Below are positions 1 to 9,633 of a stretch of 38,671 nucleotides of DNA, piece by piece. The DNA comes from Opitutales bacterium. Lineage in GTDB: Bacteria > Verrucomicrobiota > Verrucomicrobiia > Opitutales > Coraliomargaritaceae. The notes beneath the pieces are model-generated. The model was not told where the DNA came from. It searched no databases and worked only from the letters and a program-made list of their open reading frames with translations. Position 1 is the stretch's first letter. The number at the start of each line of letters is the position of its first letter. The DNA lies in assembly GCA_030729385.1 (NCBI GenBank), contig JANQXM010000069.1:1-38671 (forward strand), read 5' to 3'. The position numbers were made by a program, and so were the translations under genes.

Positions 1-64
1 TATCTTTCGTCACGACAGCCAGCCCGACGCCAGCCAACATAGTTTTTTTAACGAGCTCTATCAT
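1..64 (-). CDS. N-terminal fragment of a small phasin-like protein (runs off left edge)
   Basis: Reading leftward from the ATG at 62-64, the frame stays open to the window edge and gives MIELVKKTMLAGVGLAVVTK followed by D. This short amphipathic start (M-x-x-L-x-K-K-T-x-L-A-G-x-G) resembles phasin / polyhydroxyalkanoate-granule-associated or similar small helical proteins. Only about 21 residues are visible, so the family is a guess. A second in-frame ATG lies at 38-40. No clear Shine-Dalgarno motif precedes either start. The gene reads in the same direction as the giant protease gene to its right, but a terminator hairpin at 132-163 separates them. Confidence 0.5.
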   Translation of the reverse strand, partial: MIELVKKTMLAGVGLAVVTKD

Positions 65-131
65 AGTGTTGATACCATAGTCCTGATTCCGCTCAAATAC
101 AAGAGCGTAGAATCGAACAATCGCTCAATAA

Positions 132-163
132 AAAGTCCCCCAGGGCGAACCCTGGAGGACTTT
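132..163 (-). terminator. Rho-independent terminator of the giant protease gene
   Basis: Two 14-nt arms (132-145 and 150-163) pair with a single C/A mismatch around a 4-nt loop. On the minus strand the loop reads TTCG, and the 3' arm runs into a T-rich tail (TTTTTATTG). It lies 22 bases beyond the protease stop codon, the expected place for its terminator. Confidence 0.85.
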
Positions 164-184
164 GAAAAACAACGTGAAAAACGC

Positions 185-3100
185 TTATTTGGGTTCGGGT
201 TCTTCAACCGTCAACCTGAAGAAGCATTTATCCTGCACGCTGAGCGGTTGTGAACAGCGGTAGACAACACGCTCTACTTGGGAATCTACGGTTGTTGTCG
301 ATACGTGAACCGCTTCAGTGCCGTCAAAGTTCAGATCTTCTGTTTCTTCAACGATGAACTCGTAGCCTAGAGCCACGGCCTCACGCGAACGGTAATATTC
401 GAAATGGAAGTAGTCTTGGCCTCCGAAATCTTTGATCGACTTGCCAATCATTACGTAATCCCACTTAGAAATATCCAGAAGAAGCGCAAACTCAGCCCAG
501 TTTGGATATCGGTCACCGTCAGTATTTTCATACGGATTTTCCAATAGATTGATCGGCAGGTCTTCTGGCGCTGCGAAGCTCCAGTTACCATTCAGATAAT
601 CGTCGATAATCACGTCGTCTCCGACATTATTGCCATCTCCGTCGCCCACATCGTCCCAATACAGGGTATAAGGGTGCGTGCGGTTATCGAAGAAGACACG
701 TATGAAGTAGATACCCGGCGCATCAATCGCAAAGGTATCGAACTCCTGACGGAGATCCGTCCAGTCCGCTAGGACATCTTGCGGGTTATCAACTGTATAT
801 CTGGTAAATTCTGGAGTCTTATTTGCCAGACGGCGAACAAGCACAGGTTTACGTAAATCTCTGGTTGAGTCATCATCATCATTACCTGCGAGGAAATAGA
901 CTTCGATATCCATATCCAGATTATCAGGATTAAAGCGGTAATCCGGATTATCATCAGAGAAGAAATCACAATGAACTTCCAGTTCAGTGCTACCCGGAGA
1001 AACAACAATTGTATACCAGTCATCCGTCGTTTGAGAGCCATAACCCCGTGGCGCTTTAAAGCCGTCGTCAGCAGTATCTCCATCGCCATTAACATCAACA
1101 GGATATTCAATGAGATCTAACCATGTCCGCTCTGTTGACTGCCCATCTACACTCGTGAGGTCAAAAGCCAGATCGACGAAGTTGTTTGTATCCTCTTCTT
1201 CGTAGGCGTCTACGGCAGTATAATCCCACTTCAAGGAATAATCATTCGCATTATTATCACCGTAGACACGGATATAATAAATCAAATCGTGTGCTAGCAC
1301 ATCAACCCGCGCCGCGACCGATTCAGTCCCATCCTCAAGGGTAGAACTCTCTGAACGAGCGATCGGAGCAGGAAGATTCTCCGGATCGAAATTATCCGGA
1401 TCAATAGAATAGCTATCATAGACTTCCAAATTGATATCTCCATCTCCATGAGCGAATTCTATATCAACCAGCAGTTGGGTGTAATAATCACGCTTCAACG
1501 CTTGGAACGTGTTATTATTTTCTTCCTGCTGAACCGTTTGCAGAGCCCATGATGGAATTTTTAGTTGATACCAATCTTCTCCCTCCTGAGTCGCATGGCC
1601 AAATGGATCGAAGATTGGATTGGTGACGAACAGCGGCAAGCTGCCAATCAATCCGTAATCGAAACCGAATTCTGTAATCGGGTTGATATATGTCCAAGCT
1701 GGTCTTGGCGTAGGGATGTATACAGGCTCAAGTCGTTGACGCGTCAAATCTGGCGCACCCGCTGGCGTATCATTTTGACCAACAAGGATCTCAGGGTCTT
1801 CAAAGTCAGGCAGCATAAACACGTCGTATTCATCGACATTATCAAAAGACCAGCTGAAGAAATACGATGAACCCGAATTCGAGCCTGTGACTCGCAAATA
1901 ATAAGTTTTCGGCTCAGGAGAAACCACTGCTGTCTGGATATAACCATTGGGCAATTGCGTGCCAGTTTCATCTGTAATTGTGGCCACTAGATCTTCCGCA
2001 TTGTTAATCGGAGTAATACCACCAAACAAGTGCACTTGATCTGCGGGTATCTCCATCCGGTAGTAATCTGTATCACGCTGAATAGCGAAGAGCGGCAGAC
2101 CGACCAGTTCAGTTATATCCGCATTATCATCTGCTTCAGCGAGGGTGTCATTCTCCTCCCACTCATCGTCAAGGAACGCGCGAATCGTCAAACCGTAAGG
2201 AGTGCCTAGGTCTTCACCGATCACTTGGATGTAGTAGGTTTCAGCTGTAGCAGAGACATACTCAATGGTCTCGTTATCGTTCGTGCTTAAAGACTCACCA
2301 ATCAGAGCCAACTCGAGGTCTGCTTCGGTCAGCTCGCCGTCTGCCAGTCTTTGAGTGTCCAGGGCAGAGGCCTTGTATACTCTCAGACCCAAGTCTCCCT
2401 CAATATGCTCAAAGCCGATGCGCACAAACAATGAATGCGGCAGCCCGCCTCCAACATCGACCGTATATTCATACCAGTCGTCATCGAACTGCACCAATCC
2501 AAACGTATTGTATTCTGGGCGATACTCTACCTCGATGTCATCATTCGTGCCCAAGATCAGATCTGGTCCGACGTCAAACGTAAAGGTTCTAAGCGTATCA
2601 TCTACGATGCCGTCATCATCTACCACACCATACTGGTCGATCAGAGGGACGTCTACCGTCTCTGGAATCCCATCATCACCCGCAAAAGTGCGGTGGTAGA
2701 TATCATCATTGAATTCGACATCCTCAGTATCGGGAGTTTCGACATCATAAATGTCTTCGATGGTACTGTTCCAACGCATCGAGTAAGTATTGCCCATACC
2801 GCGCGCAATCGGCACGGAGAACGTATAATAGCTCGACTCATCAGGGTCAGTCGTATCAACAAACTGATTATTAGCCGCATCATTTAGATCTTCGGCAAAC
2901 GGATCGAAGTCATTAGGTGCCCATCCAGGAATGTCCTTTGGAGGAAGTATTCCATAGCCATAGACACAGACCAAATAAAACCCTGGGGGTAAGTCTCTAA
3001 CAGTGAGACGCTCACCATCATCAGTAGACTCTATTTGGCTGTTAGGGCTGAAAACACCTCCTTCACCAAAGACGTCAACATCAACGCCCCCGCTATCCAG

Positions 3101-6100
3101 AATCAGACTACCCACTTCGTCGTAAACTGCCACATCGATATCTCCTTGGGCATGTTCGAACTTCAGGTCCACGATGAAAATATCCTCATCGGACTCAGCT
3201 TGAACTAGATACCAATCTTCGTCGATTTGTGTCATACCGGAGAGCAGAGCTAGCTCTAGGGTGAAGCCATCATTACCGAACAATCCACGATTCCGAACAT
3301 CGCCAACTAAGTTGCGAGGCAACGCCGGCGCATCATTATCTCTATTTGGATTAGTAGCGGCAATCTCAAGAATATCCTCACTGTAGCTATTCCACATGAT
3401 ATCATATGGATTGCCTGAGAGGTCATTGAAGACCCTTAGGTAATAGTCACCTGCTCCAGCAGTGAGATGGATCCGCTCGACATCACCAAATCCATTCGAA
3501 CGAGCGACTAGGGTTTCGGCAGAATTAAAAAGTTCGATATCAATGTTACGACCATCATCTTGGTCAAAGGTGACCTCAATGATCACCCCATCATCACCGG
3601 CATTAATCGCGACTCGATACCAATCCTCATCTTCAGAGGTGGCATATCCACTCGTTTCAGAAATCCGGAAACCTTCACTGCCCAGGATGCCATCTGTTGC
3701 GCGATCGAAAGTATTGTTACCCTCATCGCCTTCATAGATATCTTCAGTGGTCGCGGCCCAATATAGGAGATAATCTGTTCCAGCATCGGAGCCACTGACC
3801 TTGACGTAGTATGTATCACCCGCAACAGCACCATATGGATTAGGACCATAGATAATGACTTCGTTATCTGTATCCGTATTCGCATAGGCCAGTTCTTCAC
3901 CCAGTGCATCGTAAAGTGTTAACTCGAGATTTCCATCTTCATGGGCAAATCGAAGGTCTACACGAAGGCTCACTTCACCTGGGAAAACCACGACTTCATA
4001 CCAATCCTCATCAAACTGAACACCTTTCAAGTATTCGTCTTCATTTCCGGTAATATCAGTGGCTGTTTCGAGGGTGTCATTTTCTTCATATTCATCATCG
4101 GGGGCAACAAGCCAATCGAGCGTATAGTTCTCATTGATGCCGTCACCAAAAACTCGAACATAATAATTACCCGGCTCTGCGGAAATTACGACTGATTCGA
4201 TATCTTCACCAATATCATCCGAAGTCCCCTTCAATATCAACGTAGGGTTCACTGAAGGGACACCTACGACACCAGTAGAATCAAAGTAAACTTCTATACC
4301 GATATTCCCCTCGTCATCGTCAAATCGGGCAACAACAGACAGGAATGAATTCGTCGCATCGGTGGAGAATGTAAACCAGTCATCATCAAACTGAGTCGCA
4401 GAAATCGACGGCAGCAATTGGATGTCAGCAGCCGTGGCGGAAGTATCATTCTCTTCATAGTCATCATCCTGAAGGATGAGCCATGTTAGGTCATAGATAT
4501 TGTAAACATCATCACCAAAGACCTTCACATAATTTGTGCCGGCTTGAACCGGGACAAAGAGCGTCTCCGAATCCTCTGTCGAGTTTGCGGTGTATTCGTT
4601 AGCCAGTGTATCAATGATAGTGAAATCGATCGCACCATTTTGATCTACATAGTCCAACGTGACGCGAAGCCATGGATAGTTGCCGGTTGCCTCAATTGCG
4701 AACCAGTCATCGTCGCCTTGTGTCGCATAATCGGTATCAGAGAGCTTCTGAGTATCCAGCAACGAGGTGTCATACGCCGTCTCCAACGTGTCGTTCTCTT
4801 CATAAATATCGATGATACGAGCGACCCAGTACAAGTCGTAATCATTACCTACATTCGGACCATAGACGCGAATGTAGTAAGTGCCGGCGGTCAAAGTTGA
4901 ATCAAGCAAGAGGATTTCATCGTCCACGATACCATCACGCGTAAAGATCGGATATCCCAAGGAGTCATAGATCTCGAAATCAATATCACCATCAACGTGG
5001 GTGAACAAACACTCTACATACAGACCTAGATTATCCTCAGGGACGTCGATCTCAAACCAATCGTCGTCTTTCTGAGTGCCTAGACCGAGGTAATTCGAAA
5101 GACGTGGGTCTAAACGAGTCAGCACTTCAGATTCCGAGCGCAGATCATTTTCTTCATATTCATCGTCACCAACTGTCAGGTCGAATACTTCATCAGCATT
5201 TAAAGCTGACCATGATAAGTCATACTCGTTGCCAGCGTCACCGTAATGCAGGCGAATGAAATAATCTCCCTCAACAGGATTTGAATAAATGATAGATTCA
5301 TTATCGGTGGAAGAAATTGCGCGAGCAACTAAGTAGCCAGCCGTATTGTAAACATCCACATCGATATCACCATCGGCGTGCGTAAAGGTAACATTGATAC
5401 GTAGCTGCGCAGTATCGGAACGAGTCGTCACGAGATACCAGTCCTCATCGGCTTGAACGCCTCGACCATCCAGCTTACGAAGTAGCTGGCGTTCATAACC
5501 GGACAGATCAAACGGCTCGCCGACATTGTCATTCTCTTCGTATTCATCTTCGGCAGGAGTAATATCCCAGAACAAGTTGTAAATATTACCTTTACCGTGA
5601 TTGAGCGGTTGCACCTCATCGCCAGTCGCCGCGATCTTGTAAGTCCCTGGGATAGGATCCTCCCAAACAACTCTCCGAACATTGCCATCACCCGCAGCTG
5701 CAAAGCTTATCTCTAATTGAGACTCATTAAGAGGAACGCCTGCCGATGTCGCTAATGTGAGATTGATGTTACCGTCACCCGCGTCGAATCCAAGTGCCAC
5801 TTCAAGCTTAGTCGCACCGACTGGCACTACGATTTGATACCAATCAGGGTCAGTCATCGTAGCATATCCATCGATAGCAGTCAGCCAGAAGCCTTCGTTG
5901 CCACTGATATCATATACTTGGTTAGACGCATCGTTGTCTTCATACGCGTCCTCAAAGGGCTCTTCAACAAACGGAGGCTCGCTGGAGTATGTCACTTTGA
6001 AATCATAGCCACTCAAACCGCTGATATCGGATTGAGCATCCACCTTAATGTAATATGTGAATCCAGTCGGCACATCCAATGTAAGCGTATTACTGAAGGT

Positions 6101-9100
6101 GAAGTCAGTGGAACTTAAGAGCAAATTACCGTTACCGTCATAAAGGAACACATTCATGAACCCGCCATCGAAGCTTTCATACTCGAGGATGACCTGCTCG
6201 AGGATGACCGAATTATCGATGGTGAACTTATACCAATCTTCGTCGGCACTATTTACGAAATTCTGTGCGGTCGCATTGTTGGCATAGGCGGAACTCGTGC
6301 CAATACCATCCACTTCAGACAACCATTTATCAATAATTGTCTGCCCTAAATCGAAAGCATCATCAATATCATCATTTTCAATGTCCTCGTCTCCATCCGT
6401 TCCCACGACTTCATACTTGTCGTCACGTAGAGTCTCGAAAATCAAATCGTATGAATTGCCGGCATAATCACCATAGACGCGGATATAGTATGTGCCCGGC
6501 GGAACACCCATGATCGCGACATTACCTGTAGGTGTAAAGTTGTCGGTATAATCTGCTGTTGCGACGCCACGGTGGTAGGTGAGGACTTCATAATCGTTCT
6601 CGGTCGCAGAAGTGTCAGGGAAGAACTGACTGAACGTGCTACTATCGTAAAGCTGGATATTAATATCACCCTCGGCATGAGTAAACAGCGCCCGGACATA
6701 GAACATCCGGATAAACGGATCACTTGGAATATCAATACGATACCAGTCTTCGTCATCTAGTATACCGAGGCCCAAGATTCCCGACAAACTAGTCGCGGTA
6801 GCGCCTGACAAATCGAATGCTTGGTCTTGAGTGTCATTCTCTTCGTAAAAGTCATCATCACCAATCTCCAAGATGCTCGCATTCCACTTTAGATCGTATG
6901 CGTTACGAACAGTCGAAGCGTCGGTAGTCTTCGCGACAATATAAAATTTGCGAAGTAGACCGGAGTAATTAGATGGCAAGATATACCGAATCGTTCCGTT
7001 TCCTGCAGTGCTGGAAACCAATGGAGCCGAGGTGTTATTAGCAGTGCCATTGTGCAATTCGAAGGTAATATTTCCTGCTGTCGCATCGTAATCGATGTCG
7101 ATAGTAATCAATAAGGCACCCGATTCTGTTGGGGTGAAGGTATAGAAGTCCACTTGGTCATCCATGAAGAAAGCAAGGCCCTTATAATCAGAGAGCCAGA
7201 CGCCTTCAAGCGCACCATTTAAACCATTTATGTTTTCTGCGGCCCCAGTGCTGTCATTTTCTTCGTAGTTATCCTTAGTTGGACCAATCGTTGAAGTGCC
7301 GCCAACAGCAAATTGGAACACTTCTGGTCCGTCGTCTGTATCGTATGTGATCAGCACGGTATCCAAATCGACACCTGTGGTGGTCGGGTCGTATGCAATC
7401 GTAAGATACTGACTTTGCTCACCCGGCAGTAGTGCCGGAGGAGCTGAAACAATGCTGAAAGGTCCACCAACCGCTAAGCTAACTGATAAATTAGTGATAT
7501 CAGAGGGCTCAATATTAGTTAGTAGGAATGTGCGCTGCACTGCTGGAGCGGCAACATAAGTAAAGCCGAAGTCTGTGTCGTTTTCGGTTTGGATATTGGT
7601 GTCGAGGGAAACGACAGCAACGTCGAGTTTATCGCCACCAAAAACCGCCAATGGAGGTATCGGCAATTGTCCGACAATGGAGTATTGCCCCAAGCTGGCA
7701 TAGTCAGTGAAACCAGTGGCACCATCTGATCCGCGACCAGTGCCTTCTACCGAGATAAAGTATACACCAGCCTCCAAGTAAGCATCCACAACCGATTCCA
7801 AATCTTCTGCCCCATCTGGCTCACCAGTCGCAATCAAGAGACCTGTCGCATCATAAAGTTTAATGGTTGCTGCAAGATTCGCACCTGCGGTCTCCGATCC
7901 TGTTTGAGGGTCGGGTGACATCACGTCGATCGGCACTGCAGAGAATGAAACATCGCCCTGTTCGGTCGAGAAACGGAAAAAGTCGATGTCGGCCTGACGT
8001 GAAATAAGTCCATCTGCACCCAGTTGATCGGGGCCAGTAATTGCTAAGGTGCCGACATTATTATCATCGAAGGCATTCGCGTAATCGTCGTTCTTAAAAC
8101 CAAAACCGTTGCTCGCATTACCGATGATGGCAACGTCATCTTCCGAATTATTTGCATTGGTGTATTCACCGCGGCTCCATTGGGTGGCTGCATCATAGAT
8201 ACCACCCGAAAAGCCTGCACCCATGATTGGCGACCAGCCTGGAGTATAACCCGCGGTATGACCTGGATAGTATTCCACATTTTGCGTGGTGCCATCGTGC
8301 CGAAGCCCAAAAGCGTGCCCCCCCTCGTGAGAAATTGTGTCCGCACAAGTGTATTCAGTCGGATTGAATGTCCAGACAACTGGTGAATCTGTGCGGAATG
8401 AATTAAGGTATGCAACACCACCGGCACCAGGAGCAGCTGTCGTAGTCGGCGTAATCACACACATCATGCGCTTATCGCTCTCTGCGGCATCATAAACCGC
8501 ACGGTCAGTCGTCACATTTATATCAAATGGTGCAAAGTCTTCAACGACACGGCGCCAGACTCTCGTTACAAAGGCATTATCGTCAGCGCGAACGTGTGGC
8601 GCAGCATCAATTCTAGCACCGCCCAACCAAGGTGTGCCTTCCACGACTTCACCGTCGAAGTCTAAATAGTAAACGAACTCAGAATTTGGATTATTCTCCA
8701 AGGCTACTGTGTAAATAGGACCCGATGGAGCAGATCCACTCTCTGTTTCTGAAGTCATTACAATGGCATCGGCACCAGGGGCACGTAACCCAGTTTGAGT
8801 GTAAATAGTGCCCTTCTGCGCACAAAAGATATCACTGACTTCAGTCGCTTGAACCAATAACTGTGGCTCACTCGCATCGACTAGATAATCGGTTGCAGTG
8901 AATGCACGGGATTCATCGAAAAAGAGCACATGTGCCGTGATTTTATCATGTGCATTCGTGGTGACGACCAAACGGCCTAAATCATCATCGAGAGCCAGCG
9001 CGTAACTGTGAGCAACTGGATGCTCCTCCTTGAGCATCGTTACCGTGCCCGAATAGACTTTCCCTCCGAGAGTAAAACTACCGCGTGCGCCGACATGGCT

Positions 9101-9478
9101 CCCTTTAAGGAAATCAAATGTGCTGCGAGGAGTGACTTGGATCTGCAACTTCGCGAAATCCTTGAAGATATAATCTAAGCTAGGATTCGTCGAAAGGAAT
9201 GGTTTGCTTGGTGTCGTAGGTTCTTCTGCTGCGAGGCAATGTGCACAATCCGCGGCATGATCCTTATCGACTACTTTATCTTGAGTAATATTGTTCGTTT
9301 CAGACAACGAAGCCACTTCAGTGGTTACTGGAGTGGCTACTGCATCGGAGCTAGCGATCTCCGAGGGAGTTGCGCCGCCCTTATCGTCTGATGGACCAAG
9401 AATGACAAATGCTCCAATAAGAAGCACGACAATGAAAGTTAGCGATAGCGCGCGTTTGTTGAACTTAGAATCGGACAT
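185..9478 (-). CDS. Giant secreted metzincin-type zinc metalloprotease with about 16 PPC repeats and a TSP3-like C-terminal module
   Basis: A 3097-residue exported protein. Residues about 10-28 form a hydrophobic signal or anchor helix (SLTFIVVLLIGAFVIL). A pro-region follows, then a protease domain with the zinc site HEGGHAFGLRHDG near residues 383-395 (HExxHxxGxxHD, metzincin/adamalysin-like) and a likely Met-turn SPIMGAG near 418. A degenerate PPC domain (about 465-620) and a choice-of-anchor/DUF1573-like beta domain (about 630-730) come next. Fifteen recognisable PPC-type repeats then run to about residue 2940, each opening with a D-x-YEENDT-like motif, a DDDWY box and an AGTYYIRVYG-like strand. 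Residues about 2979-3097 are a C-terminal module with a TDGD...N..EFA calcium-loop-like start and a final FFRLTV strand. No Shine-Dalgarno motif is seen; the start is the ATG before the signal helix. It is probably a secreted or surface protease; the substrate is unknown. It follows the pilus-like operon but has its own upstream terminator, so it is likely transcribed separately. Confidence 0.9.
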   Translation of the reverse strand: MSDSKFNKRALSLTFIVVLLIGAFVILGPSDDKGGATPSEIASSDAVATPVTTEVASLSETNNITQDKVVDKDHAADCAHCLAAEEPTTPSKPFLSTNPSLDYIFKDFAKLQIQVTPRSTFDFLKGSHVGARGSFTLGGKVYSGTVTMLKEEHPVAHSYALALDDDLGRLVVTTNAHDKITAHVLFFDESRAFTATDYLVDASEPQLLVQATEVSDIFCAQKGTIYTQTGLRAPGADAIVMTSETESGSAPSGPIYTVALENNPNSEFVYYLDFDGEVVEGTPWLGGARIDAAPHVRADDNAFVTRVWRRVVEDFAPFDINVTTDRAVYDAAESDKRMMCVITPTTTAAPGAGGVAYLNSFRTDSPVVWTFNPTEYTCADTISHEGGHAFGLRHDGTTQNVEYYPGHTAGYTPGWSPIMGAGFSGGIYDAATQWSRGEYTNANNSEDDVAIIGNASNGFGFKNDDYANAFDDNNVGTLAITGPDQLGADGLISRQADIDFFRFSTEQGDVSFSAVPIDVMSPDPQTGSETAGANLAATIKLYDATGLLIATGEPDGAEDLESVVDAYLEAGVYFISVEGTGRGSDGATGFTDYASLGQYSIVGQLPIPPLAVFGGDKLDVAVVSLDTNIQTENDTDFGFTYVAAPAVQRTFLLTNIEPSDITNLSVSLAVGGPFSIVSAPPALLPGEQSQYLTIAYDPTTTGVDLDTVLITYDTDDGPEVFQFAVGGTSTIGPTKDNYEENDSTGAAENINGLNGALEGVWLSDYKGLAFFMDDQVDFYTFTPTESGALLITIDIDYDATAGNITFELHNGTANNTSAPLVSSTAGNGTIRYILPSNYSGLLRKFYIVAKTTDASTVRNAYDLKWNASILEIGDDDFYEENDTQDQAFDLSGATATSLSGILGLGILDDEDWYRIDIPSDPFIRMFYVRALFTHAEGDINIQLYDSSTFSQFFPDTSATENDYEVLTYHRGVATADYTDNFTPTGNVAIMGVPPGTYYIRVYGDYAGNSYDLIFETLRDDKYEVVGTDGDEDIENDDIDDAFDLGQTIIDKWLSEVDGIGTSSAYANNATAQNFVNSADEDWYKFTIDNSVILEQVILEYESFDGGFMNVFLYDGNGNLLLSSTDFTFSNTLTLDVPTGFTYYIKVDAQSDISGLSGYDFKVTYSSEPPFVEEPFEDAYEDNDASNQVYDISGNEGFWLTAIDGYATMTDPDWYQIVVPVGATKLEVALGFDAGDGNINLTLATSAGVPLNESQLEISFAAAGDGNVRRVVWEDPIPGTYKIAATGDEVQPLNHGKGNIYNLFWDITPAEDEYEENDNVGEPFDLSGYERQLLRKLDGRGVQADEDWYLVTTRSDTAQLRINVTFTHADGDIDVDVYNTAGYLVARAISSTDNESIIYSNPVEGDYFIRLHYGDAGNEYDLSWSALNADEVFDLTVGDDEYEENDLRSESEVLTRLDPRLSNYLGLGTQKDDDWFEIDVPEDNLGLYVECLFTHVDGDIDFEIYDSLGYPIFTRDGIVDDEILLLDSTLTAGTYYIRVYGPNVGNDYDLYWVARIIDIYEENDTLETAYDTSLLDTQKLSDTDYATQGDDDWFAIEATGNYPWLRVTLDYVDQNGAIDFTIIDTLANEYTANSTEDSETLFVPVQAGTNYVKVFGDDVYNIYDLTWLILQDDDYEENDTSATAADIQLLPSISATQFDDDWFTFSTDATNSFLSVVARFDDDEGNIGIEVYFDSTGVVGVPSVNPTLILKGTSDDIGEDIESVVISAEPGNYYVRVFGDGINENYTLDWLVAPDDEYEENDTLETATDITGNEDEYLKGVQFDEDWYEVVVFPGEVSLRVDLRFAHEDGNLELTLYDALGEELAYANTDTDNEVIIYGPNPYGAVAGDTYYVKVSGSDAGTDYLLYWAATTEDIYEGDEGNNTFDRATDGILGSEGFRISETSGYATSEDEDWYRVAINAGDDGVIIEVTFDQDDGRNIDIELFNSAETLVARSNGFGDVERIHLTAGAGDYYLRVFNDLSGNPYDIMWNSYSEDILEIAATNPNRDNDAPALPRNLVGDVRNRGLFGNDGFTLELALLSGMTQIDEDWYLVQAESDEDIFIVDLKFEHAQGDIDVAVYDEVGSLILDSGGVDVDVFGEGGVFSPNSQIESTDDGERLTVRDLPPGFYLVCVYGYGILPPKDIPGWAPNDFDPFAEDLNDAANNQFVDTTDPDESSYYTFSVPIARGMGNTYSMRWNSTIEDIYDVETPDTEDVEFNDDIYHRTFAGDDGIPETVDVPLIDQYGVVDDDGIVDDTLRTFTFDVGPDLILGTNDDIEVEYRPEYNTFGLVQFDDDWYEYTVDVGGGLPHSLFVRIGFEHIEGDLGLRVYKASALDTQRLADGELTEADLELALIGESLSTNDNETIEYVSATAETYYIQVIGEDLGTPYGLTIRAFLDDEWEENDTLAEADDNADITELVGLPLFAIQRDTDYYRMEIPADQVHLFGGITPINNAEDLVATITDETGTQLPNGYIQTAVVSPEPKTYYLRVTGSNSGSSYFFSWSFDNVDEYDVFMLPDFEDPEILVGQNDTPAGAPDLTRQRLEPVYIPTPRPAWTYINPITEFGFDYGLIGSLPLFVTNPIFDPFGHATQEGEDWYQLKIPSWALQTVQQEENNNTFQALKRDYYTQLLVDIEFAHGDGDINLEVYDSYSIDPDNFDPENLPAPIARSESSTLEDGTESVAARVDVLAHDLIYYIRVYGDNNANDYSLKWDYTAVDAYEEEDTNNFVDLAFDLTSVDGQSTERTWLDLIEYPVDVNGDGDTADDGFKAPRGYGSQTTDDWYTIVVSPGSTELEVHCDFFSDDNPDYRFNPDNLDMDIEVYFLAGNDDDDSTRDLRKPVLVRRLANKTPEFTRYTVDNPQDVLADWTDLRQEFDTFAIDAPGIYFIRVFFDNRTHPYTLYWDDVGDGDGNNVGDDVIIDDYLNGNWSFAAPEDLPINLLENPYENTDGDRYPNWAEFALLLDISKWDYVMIGKSIKDFGGQDYFHFEYYRSREAVALGYEFIVEETEDLNFDGTEAVHVSTTTVDSQVERVVYRCSQPLSVQDKCFFRLTVEEPEPK
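655..7280 (-). repeat. Tandem PPC-domain-coding repeats within the giant protease
   Basis: Fifteen repeats of roughly 95-200 codons. Each carries, in order, a D-x-Y-E-E-N-D-T-like opener, a D/E-D-x-D-W-Y/F box, a G-D/N-I-x-x-x-L-Y-D strand, a T/S-x-D-x-E-x-I stretch and a Y-Y-I-R-V-Y-G strand. The repeats are diverged: most DNA identity sits in the opener and the DWY box. Several copies (residues about 2030-2160, 2190-2330, 2430-2600 and 2680-2760) are lengthened by Asp/Asn/Gly-rich insertions that look like calcium loops. In known secreted proteases PPC domains are often cleaved off after export; a protein consisting mainly of them more likely uses them as a stalk or binding array (inference). 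Confidence 0.85.
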
Positions 9479-9577
9479 AAGGGGTCAAGCTATGAAACCC
9501 AGAATTTTGTGATGATTAACTGATTATGTATTAATCGCTATTAAGCATCGATGGTTTCATTATATTTTAGATAAGAA

Positions 9578-9606
9578 CAGGAAGCCGCCGAAACGGCGAC
9601 TTCCTG
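9578..9606 (-). terminator. Terminator at the end of the pilus-like operon
   Basis: The 13-nt arms 9578-9590 and 9594-9606 pair with one mismatch around a 3-nt loop. On the minus strand the hairpin is followed by TTCTTATCT. It sits 28 bases past the secretin stop codon and before the giant protease start, so it separates the two transcription units. Confidence 0.75.
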
Positions 9607-9633
9607 CAAAGGGGAGATCATGACTGATCTGTT

